A stretch of 64,000 nt of DNA from Nomia melanderi. Taxonomy: Eukaryota; Arthropoda; Insecta; Hymenoptera; Halictidae. Below, one piece after another: positions 37,030-48,867 of the stretch. The first letter of the stretch is position 1, and each line of letters starts with the position of its first letter. The translations under genes and the position numbers were made by a program. Below the pieces are notes generated by a model. The model made no database searches. It was given only the letters and a program-made list of their open reading frames with translations, and was not told where the DNA came from. The stretch is from positions 2,664,001-2,728,000 of the forward strand of contig NC_135010.1 in the NCBI RefSeq assembly GCF_051020985.1, given 5' to 3'.

Positions 37030-37850
37030 CTCTTCCATTTTGGTCCCAACAATTATGGTCCCCGGTTAAAACGAAACATTTCTTTTCCGCGTTACCCGAC
37101 ACGGAGAAACATCACGGATTTTTACGCCATGTCGGGACATCGTTGATTACGTTCCAGATAAAAATATATTTACTCAGCAGTTAAGAGTGTTGTAACACCA
37201 TTGACACGTGGGTGAACGCTACTGGCTGTTATGGTAGCCCGTGTAACGCCGCCTAGATTTTTCTGAAACAGCTCCGCGTTCCATTTGAATCGTTTGGCCC
37301 GGAGTATTAATTGTCGGCGCTTCGGGAATCGATAAAATGAAAAAATGCGCGATAAACGTATATATCGCTCGATCTTTCGTTACCTTGACTGACGTATCAT
37401 TAAATCCCACATGTATGTACCGTTTTGCCTTTTTCTAGACGATCCTGATCTCCCATCTGGCTGCGGAGCGCGGCAGACACGACATTGCAGTGGCATTACA
37501 GATCATTATGTAATGTCATAACGTTATGTGAACGTTTTACATTCGATGCCTTGCACCATTGCGGTCTCAAGGTCTCTACATTGTTGTGTGTACAACGTGT
37601 TAACGCATCGATGCGATCCAGGGACGTATTCGCCGGAGAAAATCCCAATGGCGCCTCGTGACTCTACTCATTGTATAATAATAGTAGCTGGAAAATGTGC
37701 TGCCACTATTCAGCCGCTGCACCTTTTTCTGTTCTACAACTAATTTCATTCTAGCTCGAGTTCACAATGCTCTACGTGCGGTTTGAGTCTCACCGCGACT
37801 TCCGGTTACATTGCTTCCGTCGGAACCTGACTTTGCTATTCTAAATATTT
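37030..37850. other. CpG-containing patch
   Basis: Moderately CpG-rich. Open frames of 63 (minus) and 71 (plus) codons are unrecognised. Possible regulatory DNA. Confidence 0.3.
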
Positions 37851-38560
37851 TAATTATCGACTTGTTATATTACAATCCTTTCTATCATGTATTATACAGT
37901 TTTTTATATATAGTTGGTACTTCTAGAATTATTTAGTTCTTCAAGTGGGTACAGGATTTACAGTATTAATAAATGAGCGTTGTTTAATATTTTCTTTCCA
38001 TTCTATTCGTATTCTGTATAATTTTAATAAGTTCTCATTATTATCCATATATTTTCCTATTAGATACGGATATTCTATGTAATCTACTGTTTACATTTAA
38101 TAAATCATCACGCTACTTGTAATGTCGGAAGATTGTTAATAATGTCACTGTCAGTTATAAATACACATTTATTGCAGGTATGAGAATGTATTATAACTGG
38201 ATTTAAAATATTCTACTGAATTAAAGTCCTCGACACGTAGTATCTGTCACGATATTACAAGATAAGAAGTTAATTTAATTGACGGATTAACCGATACCAA
38301 TCAGTCATAGTATTTTAAGTTTTTCTTTCATTTATCGAGCCGAATAAACCGTACAATGAATTATTTATTTAAATATCCGTATTCTAATTACATATGACGA
38401 TTATATTATTATTTATAATGATAATTATAAATTAAAATAAATCTCTAATTATAAATAAAAACTCATTCTGAAGTAAGTAAAACATCAAATCCAATAATGA
38501 CAATGAATTATTATTCAATAATTAATTTTCATTCTTCTTTAAACAAGATTATTGGTACCG
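37851..38560. other. AT-rich non-coding DNA
   Basis: AT-rich, with no feature supported. Confidence 0.5.
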
Positions 38561-38564
38561 TAAA

Positions 38565-39190
38565 CAGATTTGTTTGCCAACATGAAGCACTAGCAACGTC
38601 TTTACGATCAAATTATCGTCGTTGCAAGATATTGCAAAAAAGACAGGAAAAACGTGCAATTTTCACGAAGCATTGGTCCTGAGGCAAGTCCTGAGTTCGA
38701 CAGGGTTCAATTTCGGAGGTAGATTCTTTGAACCGATCGCCTCCGGGCCGTTCTCTAAACTCTTTCCCTCGGTCGCGTTCGTCGCAACTGGTCCTAAACG
38801 CATCAATAAACCATGGAAAGTGAGACACAGCGTCGGGTAATAATTTCGGCGCGACTGAAACTTTCCATCTTTGCAAGCAGGAAATGTCGTAAACGTTAAT
38901 TACTCGGCAGGTATAAATAAGGGTTAACGGCGGATCGGTTGTTTCCAAAACTGCCTCAGCGCCGTAAACTTACCCCGTTCACAAAGGGATTTGCTCAGCA
39001 CCGTATTCCGCTTTCGAAAGCGTTCCGTATTGTCGCCTGTGTGTCTCCGTAAATTATCTCCAAACATTCCGCTAAATCTCACTGAGAGTATCTTATCCTT
39101 GAAACGCTGACAGTTGGGGATGCTTAATTATTCGATTCGCGTTGCGCATCTTCTTTGAATGGTAACGCGAGACATTTAGAGGTCCAATCT
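38565..39190. other. CpG-rich patch beside a tandem duplication
   Basis: CpG-rich, strongest at 38690-39060. A 111-codon minus-strand frame (38613-38948) and a 72-codon plus-strand frame overlap it without a known domain. It ends just before the duplicated segments at 39204. Confidence 0.35.
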
Positions 39191-39203
39191 GCGTTGATTA
39201 AGA

Positions 39204-39507
39204 ACTGCTAGGAGATTATTTGATGGCTAGGCTGAAGAATTGATCGAAATCGATCAGGTTTTATTTTTCTCATTCAATCTTCTATTGGTTTTATTTCCTA
39301 ATTCCTTATACTTTGGATCACTAATTTGCTATTTGTTAATACGGTTACACTGGAAGTACTGTAGGTAGATCACTTGATGACTAGCCTGAGGAATTCGGTT
39401 GATCGATCAGATTTTATTTGTTCTCATCCAATTTTGTATTGGTTTTATTTCCTAATTGCTGATATTTTCGATCACAAATTTATTATTCGTCATACGGTTA
39501 CTCGTAA
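39204..39507 (+). repeat. Tandem duplication, two units of about 150 bp
   Basis: Unit 1 (39204-39357) and unit 2 (39358-39507) share the same order of blocks: ACTG..AGG.AGAT, TTGATG.CTAG.CTGA, GATCGATCAG, TATTGGTTTTATTTCCTAAT, GGATCAC/CGATCAC, and ATACGGTTAC. Divergence between units is substantial, so the duplication is old. There is no open frame or TTAA boundary. The conserved GATCGATCAG and ATTGGTTTTATTTCC cores could be functional sites, but that is speculative. Confidence 0.8.
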
Positions 39508-40150
39508 CTAATCGAAATTATGAAATTGTAAGCTAGATAAACTAAGAGTTGTTTTTATTAACGATCGTGATCGAGTTTAGTTGTCGTACATTTTTTGATT
39601 TATACAAATAGATATACAATATTTCCAATTGATAATAGAAATATATTAAATAAAATAAAATAAATATTAAATATAGGAATATAATTATTAAGTACATAAC
39701 ATTTTTTTTCTTGCTGTGCGATCACATATATTAATCATATTGTTATCAGAAGAAAACATTTTACATTATTTATATCCAAATATACCCGGTCACTACGCAG
39801 GATTAATGGAACATAAGTAATTACCTAGATACGTAAGTATAGAAGCACAAATTCATGAATTAGTTTCATTCTCCAAAAGATAGATACTGGGTACTTAGAT
39901 AGGAATGAAATGTAATATTTTCTTTATTTGAAAATAAAACATAATATACTGAATAAACATACTAAACAAAATAAGTATAAGCGAATATAAGAAGTTAATG
40001 ATTACATTGTTTAAAAATAGTATGTACAATATATATAATATAGTATATAAAATAGTATCATTGCACACATACAGAACAAAATAAATGGATCCTACCATAA
40101 GCCAATGTTGGTTATTGTTTATTACAACCCTTATTAACAAGTTAATCTTT
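39508..40150. other. AT-rich non-coding DNA
   Basis: AT-rich, with no feature supported. Confidence 0.5.
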
Positions 40151-40151
40151 C

Positions 40152-40311
40152 AAAAAGTTCCAATTTTTCAAAATTTTGATTTTGAAAATTTTATTTAAAA
40201 ATGTTGTAAACGTTAAAGAAAAATTTGTATTTTTCAAGGGGTGATTTCACTTCTTCAAAGTGAAATTTGATATATACAAAGTTTCATAATTTTTTGAATT
40301 TCCGGATTCGA
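40152..40311 (+). repeat. Dispersed repeat, copy 1 (partner at 55832-56100)
   Basis: It shares with 55832-56100 an ordered series of matches: an AATTTTTGATTTTGAAAAT start, a TTTTCAAGGG-type middle, GAAATTTG, and TACAAAGTTTCATAATTTTT followed by GAATTTCCGG-TTCGA. The copies differ by insertions or deletions in the middle. No terminal repeats, coding frame or TTAA ends are seen, so the element class is unknown. Confidence 0.6.
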
Positions 40312-40540
40312 CATCTCTCCTTGTAGAACAGAAAAGGGATACATAGGCAATAAAGGATCAAGCAACCGCATATCGATCGAAGCACGTGCGCTTAGTACAT
40401 AAATTTGTATTCACCTCAACAAAATGTTTATTTATTTCAAACAAAAATGAATAATAATACGATATAATATAAATATAACATTCTAGGTCGTAATGTATCG
40501 AGCATCCGTCGGGTTAAGATTAAGCACGGCTACCATATTA
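40312..40540. other. AT-rich non-coding DNA
   Basis: Nothing recognised. Confidence 0.45.
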
Positions 40541-41200
40541 AAACGTTATTTTTCTTTCTTCTTAATGATACATGCAGACTATCTCTGTTGAACTTAATCA
40601 TTACCGAGAAGCGAGGTATCATAATGCGAAAACGATTGCTCCAGCTTAAATCAGATCGCGGGGACACCCCGTCCGTGGTTGAGGAGTAATTGCGCAAGAA
40701 ACCGTGCGCAGAAACGATGTCAAAAGCAATAATTTCATGAAATCCACTAAATATCTTGTTAGCTCGATTATTACGGTATTACGTAAGTACCATCACGTCC
40801 GGCTTTTTCCTTCTCAGACCGCCTTGGCAACGTCGTATTCCGTAAACACCATTCTCACTCGACAGTAGCAGAAGAATTATATCCTCCTTCCTGTATATAC
40901 GATAATTACGAAGGACTAATTGCACGGCAACACTACACTGGCGCCGTTCTATCAGTATTTTAATAAACTCCATTCTGCTGAACATATTGCAGAAGGAAAA
41001 ACTGAAAGCGTCGAACGGTTTTAATTCTTTGCCACTTGGAGCATTCCTCTTAAGGACAAATACGATGTTCGGTTCTCTGCTCGAGCTGTATTTTATACAC
41101 CGTGTTCGAGTAATTTTCTGTAACTTGATTTTTTTCCTGTATAAAGAAGTTGTATAATATGAAGCTAAATCATTAGTTTCTGAATATGAATTAATCATGC
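40541..41200 (-). other. Balanced-composition patch with a 139-codon open frame
   Basis: The minus strand is open for 139 codons from 41198 to 40779. This is one of the longest frames outside low-complexity DNA. The translation has no signal peptide, repeat or motif that I recognise, and nothing flanking it suggests splice sites. It could be a chance frame in a CpG-containing regulatory patch. I regard a real protein as unlikely. Confidence 0.2.
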
Positions 41201-41442
41201 ATTTATCATTTTTAAACGTTTTATCTTTACAAAACAGCCAGTAAATTTACAATTTTAATAAAAATACGAATATTTTTGGATAGAGTTGTAACATTTAAAG
41301 AATTATTCGACTTCATTGGATGTAATATTCGTGGATTCTTTATAGATCTTTTTCATATAAAAAAAGAATTTTCTGTTTTACTTGTAACCACTTTTACTTG
41401 TAACCTTCACTTGTAACGACGTTTGCAAAAGTTACTGTCTCG

Positions 41443-41580
41443 TTAATAGCTGCTCCTGAGGAAAAGAAAGGGTATGTTTGTCATAAGTATATATTTATAA
41501 AAATAAATATTGTTATATGACTAAAATAACCCGTTTTATGAGCAAGTTTTAGCAGAAATTGCCTGAGGCGAATGTGTTAA
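41443..41580. mobile_element. Possible short TTAA element
   Basis: TTAATAGCTGCTCCTGAGG at the left and CCTGAGGCGAATGTGTTAA at the right form a weak inverted match with TTAA at both edges over 138 bp. No other copy is seen, so confidence is low. Confidence 0.3.
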
Positions 41581-41728
41581 CATGAACTTATGAGTAATCA
41601 TATTTACAAAATTGAATTCAATGTCATTGTTGTGTATTTGACTCGTTATTGTAAGGCCTGTTTATTCGAAGTAAAATAAAAATTTAAGAATTTAAAGTTG
41701 CTTTAACCTTCTGACTAGCACTCTATAT

Positions 41729-41973
41729 CATCATGTTGAATGCCATGGGGGTCACCGGTGACCCCGTCAAAATTCAATTACTATAATTTCTTCAATTAAA
41801 CGATGATTACTTGAAAACATTCCTATATTGTAAATGACGCTACCTAATGCGATGACATTCAGCAATATAAACCTGCGATAATAACAACGCAATTCACTGA
41901 AACAATTTAATATTGTATTCTTTTCATTTCGCATATTTTGCATCTTAAAACCGTGCAGCATTCACCGTGTTAT
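41729..41973 (+). mobile_element. TTAA element, palindromic-end family, copy 3
   Basis: Its left end CATGTTGAATGCCATG matches the copy at 7433, followed by the perfect 18-bp palindrome GGGGTCACCGGTGACCCC at 41748-41765. The right end ACCGTGCAGCATTCACCGTG is the inverse of the left GAATGC-type terminus. The flanking TTAA sites have mutated to ATCA and TTAT. The interior is colinear with 7433-7665. About 245 bp, non-coding. It may lie within an older element whose GTGCAAAGGGTTAA end is at 42064-42077. Confidence 0.65.
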
Positions 41974-42039
41974 TTAAGTCTTCAATTTTCGCTTCTCTAG
42001 ACGAATACTATAAGCTCGCAAGAAATATAAGTTACTGGA

Positions 42040-42335
42040 GGATTTGGCAGGGGAAAAGTCCAAGTGCAAAGGGTTAATCCTCTCCAAGACACTTTTGTTC
42101 ATGAAGGACCACGACTCGCAGAAGTGGAGCAACCAAGGGAACGAGGACCTCGCTTCGAAAGGCTTTCATTCATACGATGGCGGCAGTCTTTACAATCCTT
42201 CGGTTGTCGTGCGTGGGAAGGGTTTCATTGCGTGCGCAGCTGGGTGAGGGTAAAAAGTAAGGAAGAAGATAGGTTGCCCAAGTGTACAAGTGAGTTAAGG
42301 GACAATGAACACGATGGTGGAACGAAACGAATTGA
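42040..42335. other. Small CpG-containing patch
   Basis: About 290 bases of balanced composition between two mobile elements. Two plus-strand frames overlap it (68 codons at 42044 and 122 codons at 42064). The longer runs into the next mobile element before stopping, which argues against a gene. Origin unknown. Confidence 0.35.
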
Positions 42336-42336
42336 T

Positions 42337-42562
42337 TTAACACTAGAACTACCATGCAGTCAGACTGACATTTTCAAAGTTTTCTATAGAAACTCTAAAA
42401 ATACAGTTATTGGGATTTCATTTGACTTATGACTCAATTTGAATATTACTAAATCAATTTTTTTTATTAATTTCGTAGAAAAGCATCTGTTATCTTTTTA
42501 ATAATTGGGAAAGAAAAATTTAAGAATGTACTAATTTGACCTATTTGGTGTACTAGTGTTAA
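42337..42562 (+). mobile_element. TTAA element, AACACTAGAACTACC family, copy 4
   Basis: Left end TTAACACTAGAACTACCATG; right end GGTGTACTAGTGTTAA, with intact TTAA at both sides. The 226-bp length equals the copy at 3811-4036, whose inverted interior matches it ('tctatagaaactc', 'aaatcaatttttt', 'tatctttttaa'). Subterminal GTCAGACTGAC is a small palindrome near the left end. Confidence 0.75.
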
Positions 42563-44380
42563 ATACATCTCATTGTTCAAAAGAAAGTGAAAAATAGTAG
42601 GTATATAATGGTAGGAAAACTTTAAAGCAAATAGGCACAGTAAACACTTATCATTTCCGTTTTTGATGTAATGGGTGTATATAGAAAACCGATTTTTAAA
42701 AGTTTATAGTACTGATTTATGATATTATAGTACTTTTACTTTAATTCAATATTTACTTTCTATCTTATAATGTTACTAAAATTGTATTTTTTTATGATTT
42801 TTGTTAAAGAACCATATTACCTTCACTTTTATGGGAAGTCTAAAAATGACTTGTCTTTGTAATATGTATTAAATTCAATTAAATCGTATTCTTTTACTTT
42901 TATGTTGGTTAACTTACATTTCATGGTAAACTTTAAAGCAATTTGTGTTATGAATTAGATAGAAAAAAAATAAATTTGGGAGATTACATTACTACCTCTT
43001 CCTCTATTTTATTATGTAAAAATAATACTTCAATCATTCTGAAAAATTTATAATGATTAAAGTTAGTACCTTAATGTCTTCCGCCTAAAGGTAAGATCAT
43101 TTTATTCAAAGAAAGAACGACGTGTCGAGTAGTCTACAATTATAAAAAAGAAAATATTCAAAAAGTTAGTCCCTGTAGCCATGTGTTGATCAGCCTCATC
43201 TATAAAAATAAAAATGTTTAAAGTTTTATAGATAGAACTGTCTGATGCAGCAAAAAAATGATACAGTTTCTGAAATTATTACTCGCATGCGAGTTTTGCA
43301 GGAAATAAATTGAATTTATAATGTTTGACTTTCTTTGAATTCATAAAAATAGGAAAGTTCAGTTTATTAACACATCATGTTTATGCAACAAAAACATCTA
43401 CGTTTTCTGATCACTGGTTGTTTATACGTGTTTCGAAGTTATAAATATTTAAACTTAAATGTTTACATTAGATAGACAAATTAAAAAATTGTAAGGAGCT
43501 TCCAAAACTTACATACACTTTTTATTTGTTATCTAAACATTTATGGAAAAAAGTCGGTATTTTATACTTTGCATATTCGTTTAAACAAATTTTTTAATTT
43601 AAATTCTTATACGTAGACTTTGTGTTATGAATATGTGAATTAATAATCCTTGCAACCTAACCAATAATGGTATGCATGTGTTCATATCCATAATATTGCA
43701 ATACAAAACTGCATTTTGATGTTCTATAGTGTATAATTAAAACAATTATTAGTTTCACTTTCAATTTCACGATTTTATCATTAGAAGGTTATCTTCGATC
43801 GCAGAATTTCTTGAAAGGAACAATACATATAGATTCCGAAGCTTTAACTCTTTACTTACTGGTATAGTAATATTGAACAGTTCAGTTGAATTCCGATAAT
43901 TTCAAACAATTTAAATTCTTTATTATTGAACGAAGATTTCAATTGAAAATTTCAATTAAAAAAGGATGACAACTTATTGTTCATACTAAATTTGGCCATA
44001 AATGCAACTCAAAACTGTTAAATAAGAAATAAAACAAATATTTACTTGCAGACTTAATCATTTTTAGCATTTTATTAATGTTCAACAGAACCTACATTGT
44101 TTCGTACTTTAGAAATGAAAGGTTCAAGAACTAATAGTTTACAGAAAAAAAATTGTATTAAATATTAACATATAGATATTAACAAACGAAATATTTCATT
44201 TTATACTAAAATTATCTCAATGAAACAAAAGAAAATATTTCGTTATTACGTAATTTTCCTCAATTTCTAATTTAAGTATTCTTACTTTACTATCACTACC
44301 AATAAAAAATACGAATATTCACAAAGAAAAATTATTTGTTTCGTAGCAAATCAGCGTATCAACCTTAATCAGGATCCAGT
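42563..44380. other. AT-rich non-coding DNA
   Basis: Strongly AT-rich, with no feature supported. Confidence 0.5.
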
Positions 44381-44384
44381 ACCT

Positions 44385-45420
44385 TTCGCAACCGAAACGA
44401 ATTTAACTTTAGCCGCGATAATTTGCAAGATGCAAATGAAGGATAAAATACAAAAATCAGATTCCACCCACGGAATGTCCCATTCCTCACCGCTCGCGGT
44501 GCCACTGCGCACAAAGAACAAATTCCGTGGGGGGAGAGGAAACGCGTGAATGGGAAAACGGAGGGTCATGCGCAAAATTGATGAATGAAAAGGAAACAAG
44601 AGAGCTCGGCCCTAACTAAAAAGAGTCGTCCGAGAACAAAAGTGGGGCAGGTGAATCTAGAGAAAGGGGTAGCGTCCGAGCAGGGGGTGAGGGCGGAGAA
44701 AGAAGAGGAAGAAGCATGGCGGAGAGAAGCGGGAAATCGAAAACCGAGTGGGATCGAGGGGCACAGGGAGAATGGGAGAGAGATAGGCGGATTTGTTGAA
44801 GGAAATACGATAGAAGAGAAGGGGTAGTGGAGGAAAAAACGGTGGAAGCAAAGCCGTATGCGTACATTCTGATAAGGTCTTATCGTGTGAAAGCACCGTG
44901 GCCTACTTATACTTGGTGTATGCGGTTATACGCGTCTTTAACGCTTTACGTGATCGCACGCGTACGCACGCATCTCATCTACGCACACACGTGAACCGGC
45001 GTGGCGCGTCGCGCGGGCACGAGCGGGAACGAGCGTGTCGCTGCGACTAAAGCCTACCTACGTGCCTGCAGAAATAAAGTTCCCTTTCTATTTACGACTG
45101 TTTCACAAGTTACCCGCGTAGCGCCGCGCTTGCACACCTTAAATTCATGTATTCCCGGACAATTATTTTTTTTTAACATCGATAATCGCCCGTAGAAATG
45201 GAAACGGAGACGCAAACCGTATCACGTAGCCAGATACAAATGTCTCGGTATTATTGCATTGTAATCGGCCTATAGTGTATGGTATGCATAATGTATTAGG
45301 CTGGAATGTTGAGCAGCGAATAACAATCGGTTTACTGCCTAAGGCTCATTTCGTTAGGATCGCGTGGCATTCGTGAAAAGAAATGCTTCGTTTCGTGAAC
45401 ACCATGTTGCGATGGCTTCT
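44385..45420. other. CpG-rich patch with a purine-rich stretch
   Basis: The plus strand is purine-rich at 44525-44840. CpG-dense sequence with CGCG and ACGCAC motifs follows at 44880-45060. An 80-codon plus frame and 76-83-codon minus frames across the purine stretch reflect composition. It resembles a smaller version of the 12-18 kb block and may be regulatory. Confidence 0.35.
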
Positions 45421-46825
45421 GGCTTCGGCTTGGGTATCGTGTGATGATAACGTTGCTGCTTTTCTGACATGGTTATTGTTCAATAACTATTTATTTATTA
45501 CTATAACTAAAAATATTTGTATCCTAGGAATTCGTTGATTTTAGTTATTCATTCATGATTTGTTGATAATCGTTTACACTATTTTTCGGTGTTTCTAAGT
45601 TTTCAAGTTTATTTTTACGCTTACGTTGAAGGACATGGGGAAATTGGAAATTTGTTGGGTATAGGTAATTGAGTTTTTTATTTGTGTGAAATTTTTATCA
45701 CTTTTAAGAAAAATATTTGTTCGCGATTAATTTGTTTATATATAGTTGATGATACGGGGTAAAGGATGCTTTCAAACATTACTGCTGTTATCTTGGCATA
45801 TTTTAGAATTATTTTATTATAAACTTAAAACAAATTACATATGTCTATTACATATTTATATCAAATATACAATTATATATATATATATATATGTAAATCT
45901 AAGACGGATAGAATTACATTCAATACTTGTTTACCAAGAAACTTACTGAATGCTGGCAAAACATTTATTCAATATGATTATTAAGAAAAAATGAGAAGTA
46001 TATGAAAAATTGGGAACAAAGGATTAAACGTTTACTTTGTTAAACTGATATCTGTTATTAACTTTAGGCAGTGTAGTGCATAGTAGAATCGTATTTTACG
46101 CATTATCGTCTTCTCGGTAAACTAATGATAACAAAAGTTAGGTGATTGCAGACAAGGAAAGCTGCTAATGCAACAAGTTCAATTTGTTTTCTTCAAAAAC
46201 AAAGCTCCACTGCTAAAAACACACTGTTCTCCATAAATCTGTCTAATTCCACCGCAATTACCTACTAAGCTAACCCACAAATACATCAAAAAGCGTCAAC
46301 TAATCTACGAAAATAGTAATCTTGTTTAGATTTATCAAGCTAATGAATGAACGAAGATACGTTTAAACCTTTCCATTGTTATTAGAATATATATGGATTT
46401 TAAACCACATTCACTTAATACTGAAACGACATACGCGTATTTAAAATCCACTACGGTGAGATGTATCGATAACCATATAACTTCTATCATTTTTATTACA
46501 ACTGAACATTTATTAAATCTACCACTCAAAACATCTTTCTTGATCCTTATCATATTATGATATTAATCGTTCAAACTAAACATAGAAGTGACGTTAAAAG
46601 CCACACTAAAAAGGTATAATCAGAGAACGAATAAATATAAATTAGTCGAAAAGATATAAACAAGTCGAATACGAATAAATCAAAATAATTCGATTTTCTT
46701 CACGGTACATACAAATACGATCTAGTTGATCCTATCACACGTATATCTTGACGAATAAATAAGAAGATAATTAGAAGAAATAAATGAATACAAATGACAG
46801 TTTAACTGGTCTTTCCGGGTTAGCA
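45421..46825. other. AT-rich non-coding DNA with a short TA microsatellite
   Basis: AT-rich throughout. A perfect alternating TA run lies at about 45874-45891. Nothing else is recognised. Confidence 0.5.
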
Positions 46826-46829
46826 GGTT

Positions 46830-47390
46830 AAACGCAATTTTACTCCCAATTTAGTTTTCTGCAACGGTCACGAGTGCAAACGTCCGACTATTGTCGCGTG
46901 TGTAGTCAAATGAGACTATTTCTTCACGCACGATGTCAATGATAATCGATGGACTCGGCCGATCAACGAAAGCAGCAACGAAAGACGAACAATAAGGCAG
47001 ACGATTCGACGGTTCGTCGCCGGCGGATCGAAGCCGCGTACATGAACACACGAGGCCCGTACGTACATACGGCAAATTGCGAAATTGGGTCGGCCAGAAA
47101 TTGAAGCTGATCCGCTTGTTCTTCGCGGCGATGACGGCAACTGCGAAGGCGACACGTGAAATTTTACCGATAACGAGGCGACTCGAACGCTTATCATGCT
47201 TACACGGGCCAAATCGACTGCTATCGAACATTTTCTCGGAAGTTCAGCCGCTTTTCCTACTATTCCAGTCTTTCAGCTGGAAAATCTCTTTTACTTGATA
47301 TCCTTCTTCGACGAGATTAGAGTAGTGCATTTTCGACAAAATTTGATTCGGATAATGGGTAAGATATTTCTTTTTACTCGAGTTTAGTTT
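46830..47390. other. CpG-rich patch
   Basis: CpG-rich sequence, strongest at 46870-47180. A 126-codon minus-strand frame (46851-47231) overlaps a second minus frame and a plus frame, and none is recognised. Candidate regulatory DNA or untranslated exon. Confidence 0.35.
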
Positions 47391-47531
47391 AAGATGGTCA
47401 TATTAACAGTAAAGTCGTTAGCGATCACTATAATTTGGATACATTACTTAATAATACTTATTACATAATGAGTTATTGTATAATAATATACTAGTTGTAC
47501 GATTTCTTCTGAGTAAAATATTGTTGGGTTT

Positions 47532-47753
47532 TTGACACTAGAACTACCGTACCAGTCGAAATGATTGATTTCGGTTTTTTTGTTTTGTAGGCATTGATAT
47601 CAAAAGAATGAATATTCGAAATGATCTTGAAAATAAATAGTTTTACTTGAATACTATAATTGATATCTGAAGAAACTGAAAATAATCTACTGTTACAATT
47701 TTTATAGGGATTACGTATCAATCGTATCAAATGCTCGGTAGTTCTAGTGTTAA
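47532..47753 (+). mobile_element. TTAA element, AACACTAGAACTACC family, copy 5
   Basis: Left end TTGACACTAGAACTACCGTA; right end CTCGGTAGTTCTAGTGTTAA, a near-perfect inverted repeat. The left target site has mutated to TTGA. The interior is colinear with the copies at 48656 and (inverted) 57539, including 'ttatagggattac', 'gaaactgaaaat' and 'atttcg/cgaaatgatcttgaaaat'. 222 bp. Confidence 0.75.
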
Positions 47754-48655
47754 TAAATTATACTTTTATTGAACACAAAAAATGTCATTTAAACAAACTG
47801 CAAGATGTGTAAAACATGACTGTAACATAGTAACAAAATCGTATTGACAAACAATAAACAAAATACAATATATTAAATTCGTTGATATATATTGATTCAT
47901 TCAGACTTTGTTAACAAATATAAAATTGACGAATACAACTGTCTTCGGTACTTAAGCTATCGATTCAATAAAGATTTATTTAGATAAGAATTTATTTATT
48001 AGAAATAAACATTTCTACAGTATATAAGTATTTATTCGTTATTTAAAATAATTGTATTTATTGTGCATTTGTTTTACCAGTTTCGTGAAGTGTTACATTA
48101 GTATTATCTATTACATTTATAATCATTATTGCTTGATTATTTTCATATTGTATTCTAAAAATTTGTTCTCAATTTGTATATCTAATTATAACTGTTTAAT
48201 TAACTATTCTTAGCTACATAATTAAATAATCTTTTCATGTGTGTGGAAGAACGTATTAGCGTCTTATATCAATGAAACACAGGTTCAATTAGTGGATGTA
48301 TACTGAAAATTGTTTGCATTGTTATTCAGATAAATTAATCAAAGAAATAGAAATAAATTATTTAAATGAAGAGATAGAATTATTTGTCGTGGATAACGGT
48401 TAACTGGGCGAGAATAAATTATTTTAACAAATAGATGAAGCTATTTGCCACGAATAACGATTAACCGATTAAGATATTCGATGAACAAGAATTCATTCCT
48501 CTTATAAATTATCGTTGATGAACATTTACGTGCGGCAGTTGGAATAATGCCCAACTTTAAATGAAACCCAACATGTTAAACATACCAATGAATAGATCCT
48601 TTATTTCTTTTAATGAATACATTTATTTACGAAAATGTTAATTCTAAGTAAGTCT
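47754..48655. other. AT-rich non-coding DNA
   Basis: AT-rich spacer between two copies of the same element. The two sentence-like stretches near 48390 and 48450 ('tatttg.c..g.ataacg.ttaac') form a short degenerate direct repeat. No gene. Confidence 0.45.
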
Positions 48656-48867
48656 TTCACACTAGAACAATTGCACCCCCAAGTTTCAGTTTTCTTATTC
48701 CGCAATTATTGATATCTTAAGACTGTTAAATATCTGAAATGAGTTGAAAAACAAATAGTTTCAATACTATAATCAATATATGAAGAAATTGAAAAAGAAT
48801 ATATCGTTACAATATTTATAAGGATTACATATTAATCGTGTTAAACGCTCGGTTGTTCTAGTGTTAA
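48656..48867 (+). mobile_element. TTAA element, AACACTAGAACTACC family, copy 6
   Basis: Right end CTCGGTTGTTCTAGTGTTAA is well kept. The left end, TTCACACTAGAACAATTGCA, has mutated. The interior follows copy 5 closely, and the element sits about 900 bp downstream of it in the same orientation. 212 bp. Confidence 0.7.

Noticed and set aside
42044..42432. Frames of 68 and 122 codons as a possible gene
   Set aside because: The longer frame runs into a TTAA element, the frames overlap each other, and no motif is recognised.
44585..44827. 80-codon charged plus-strand frame
   Set aside because: It follows the purine-rich composition and is Glu/Arg/Gly-rich as expected from that alone.
46851..47231. 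126-codon minus frame as a gene
   Set aside because: Other frames overlap it on both strands, it shows no domain, and it sits in a CpG-rich patch where stops are rare.
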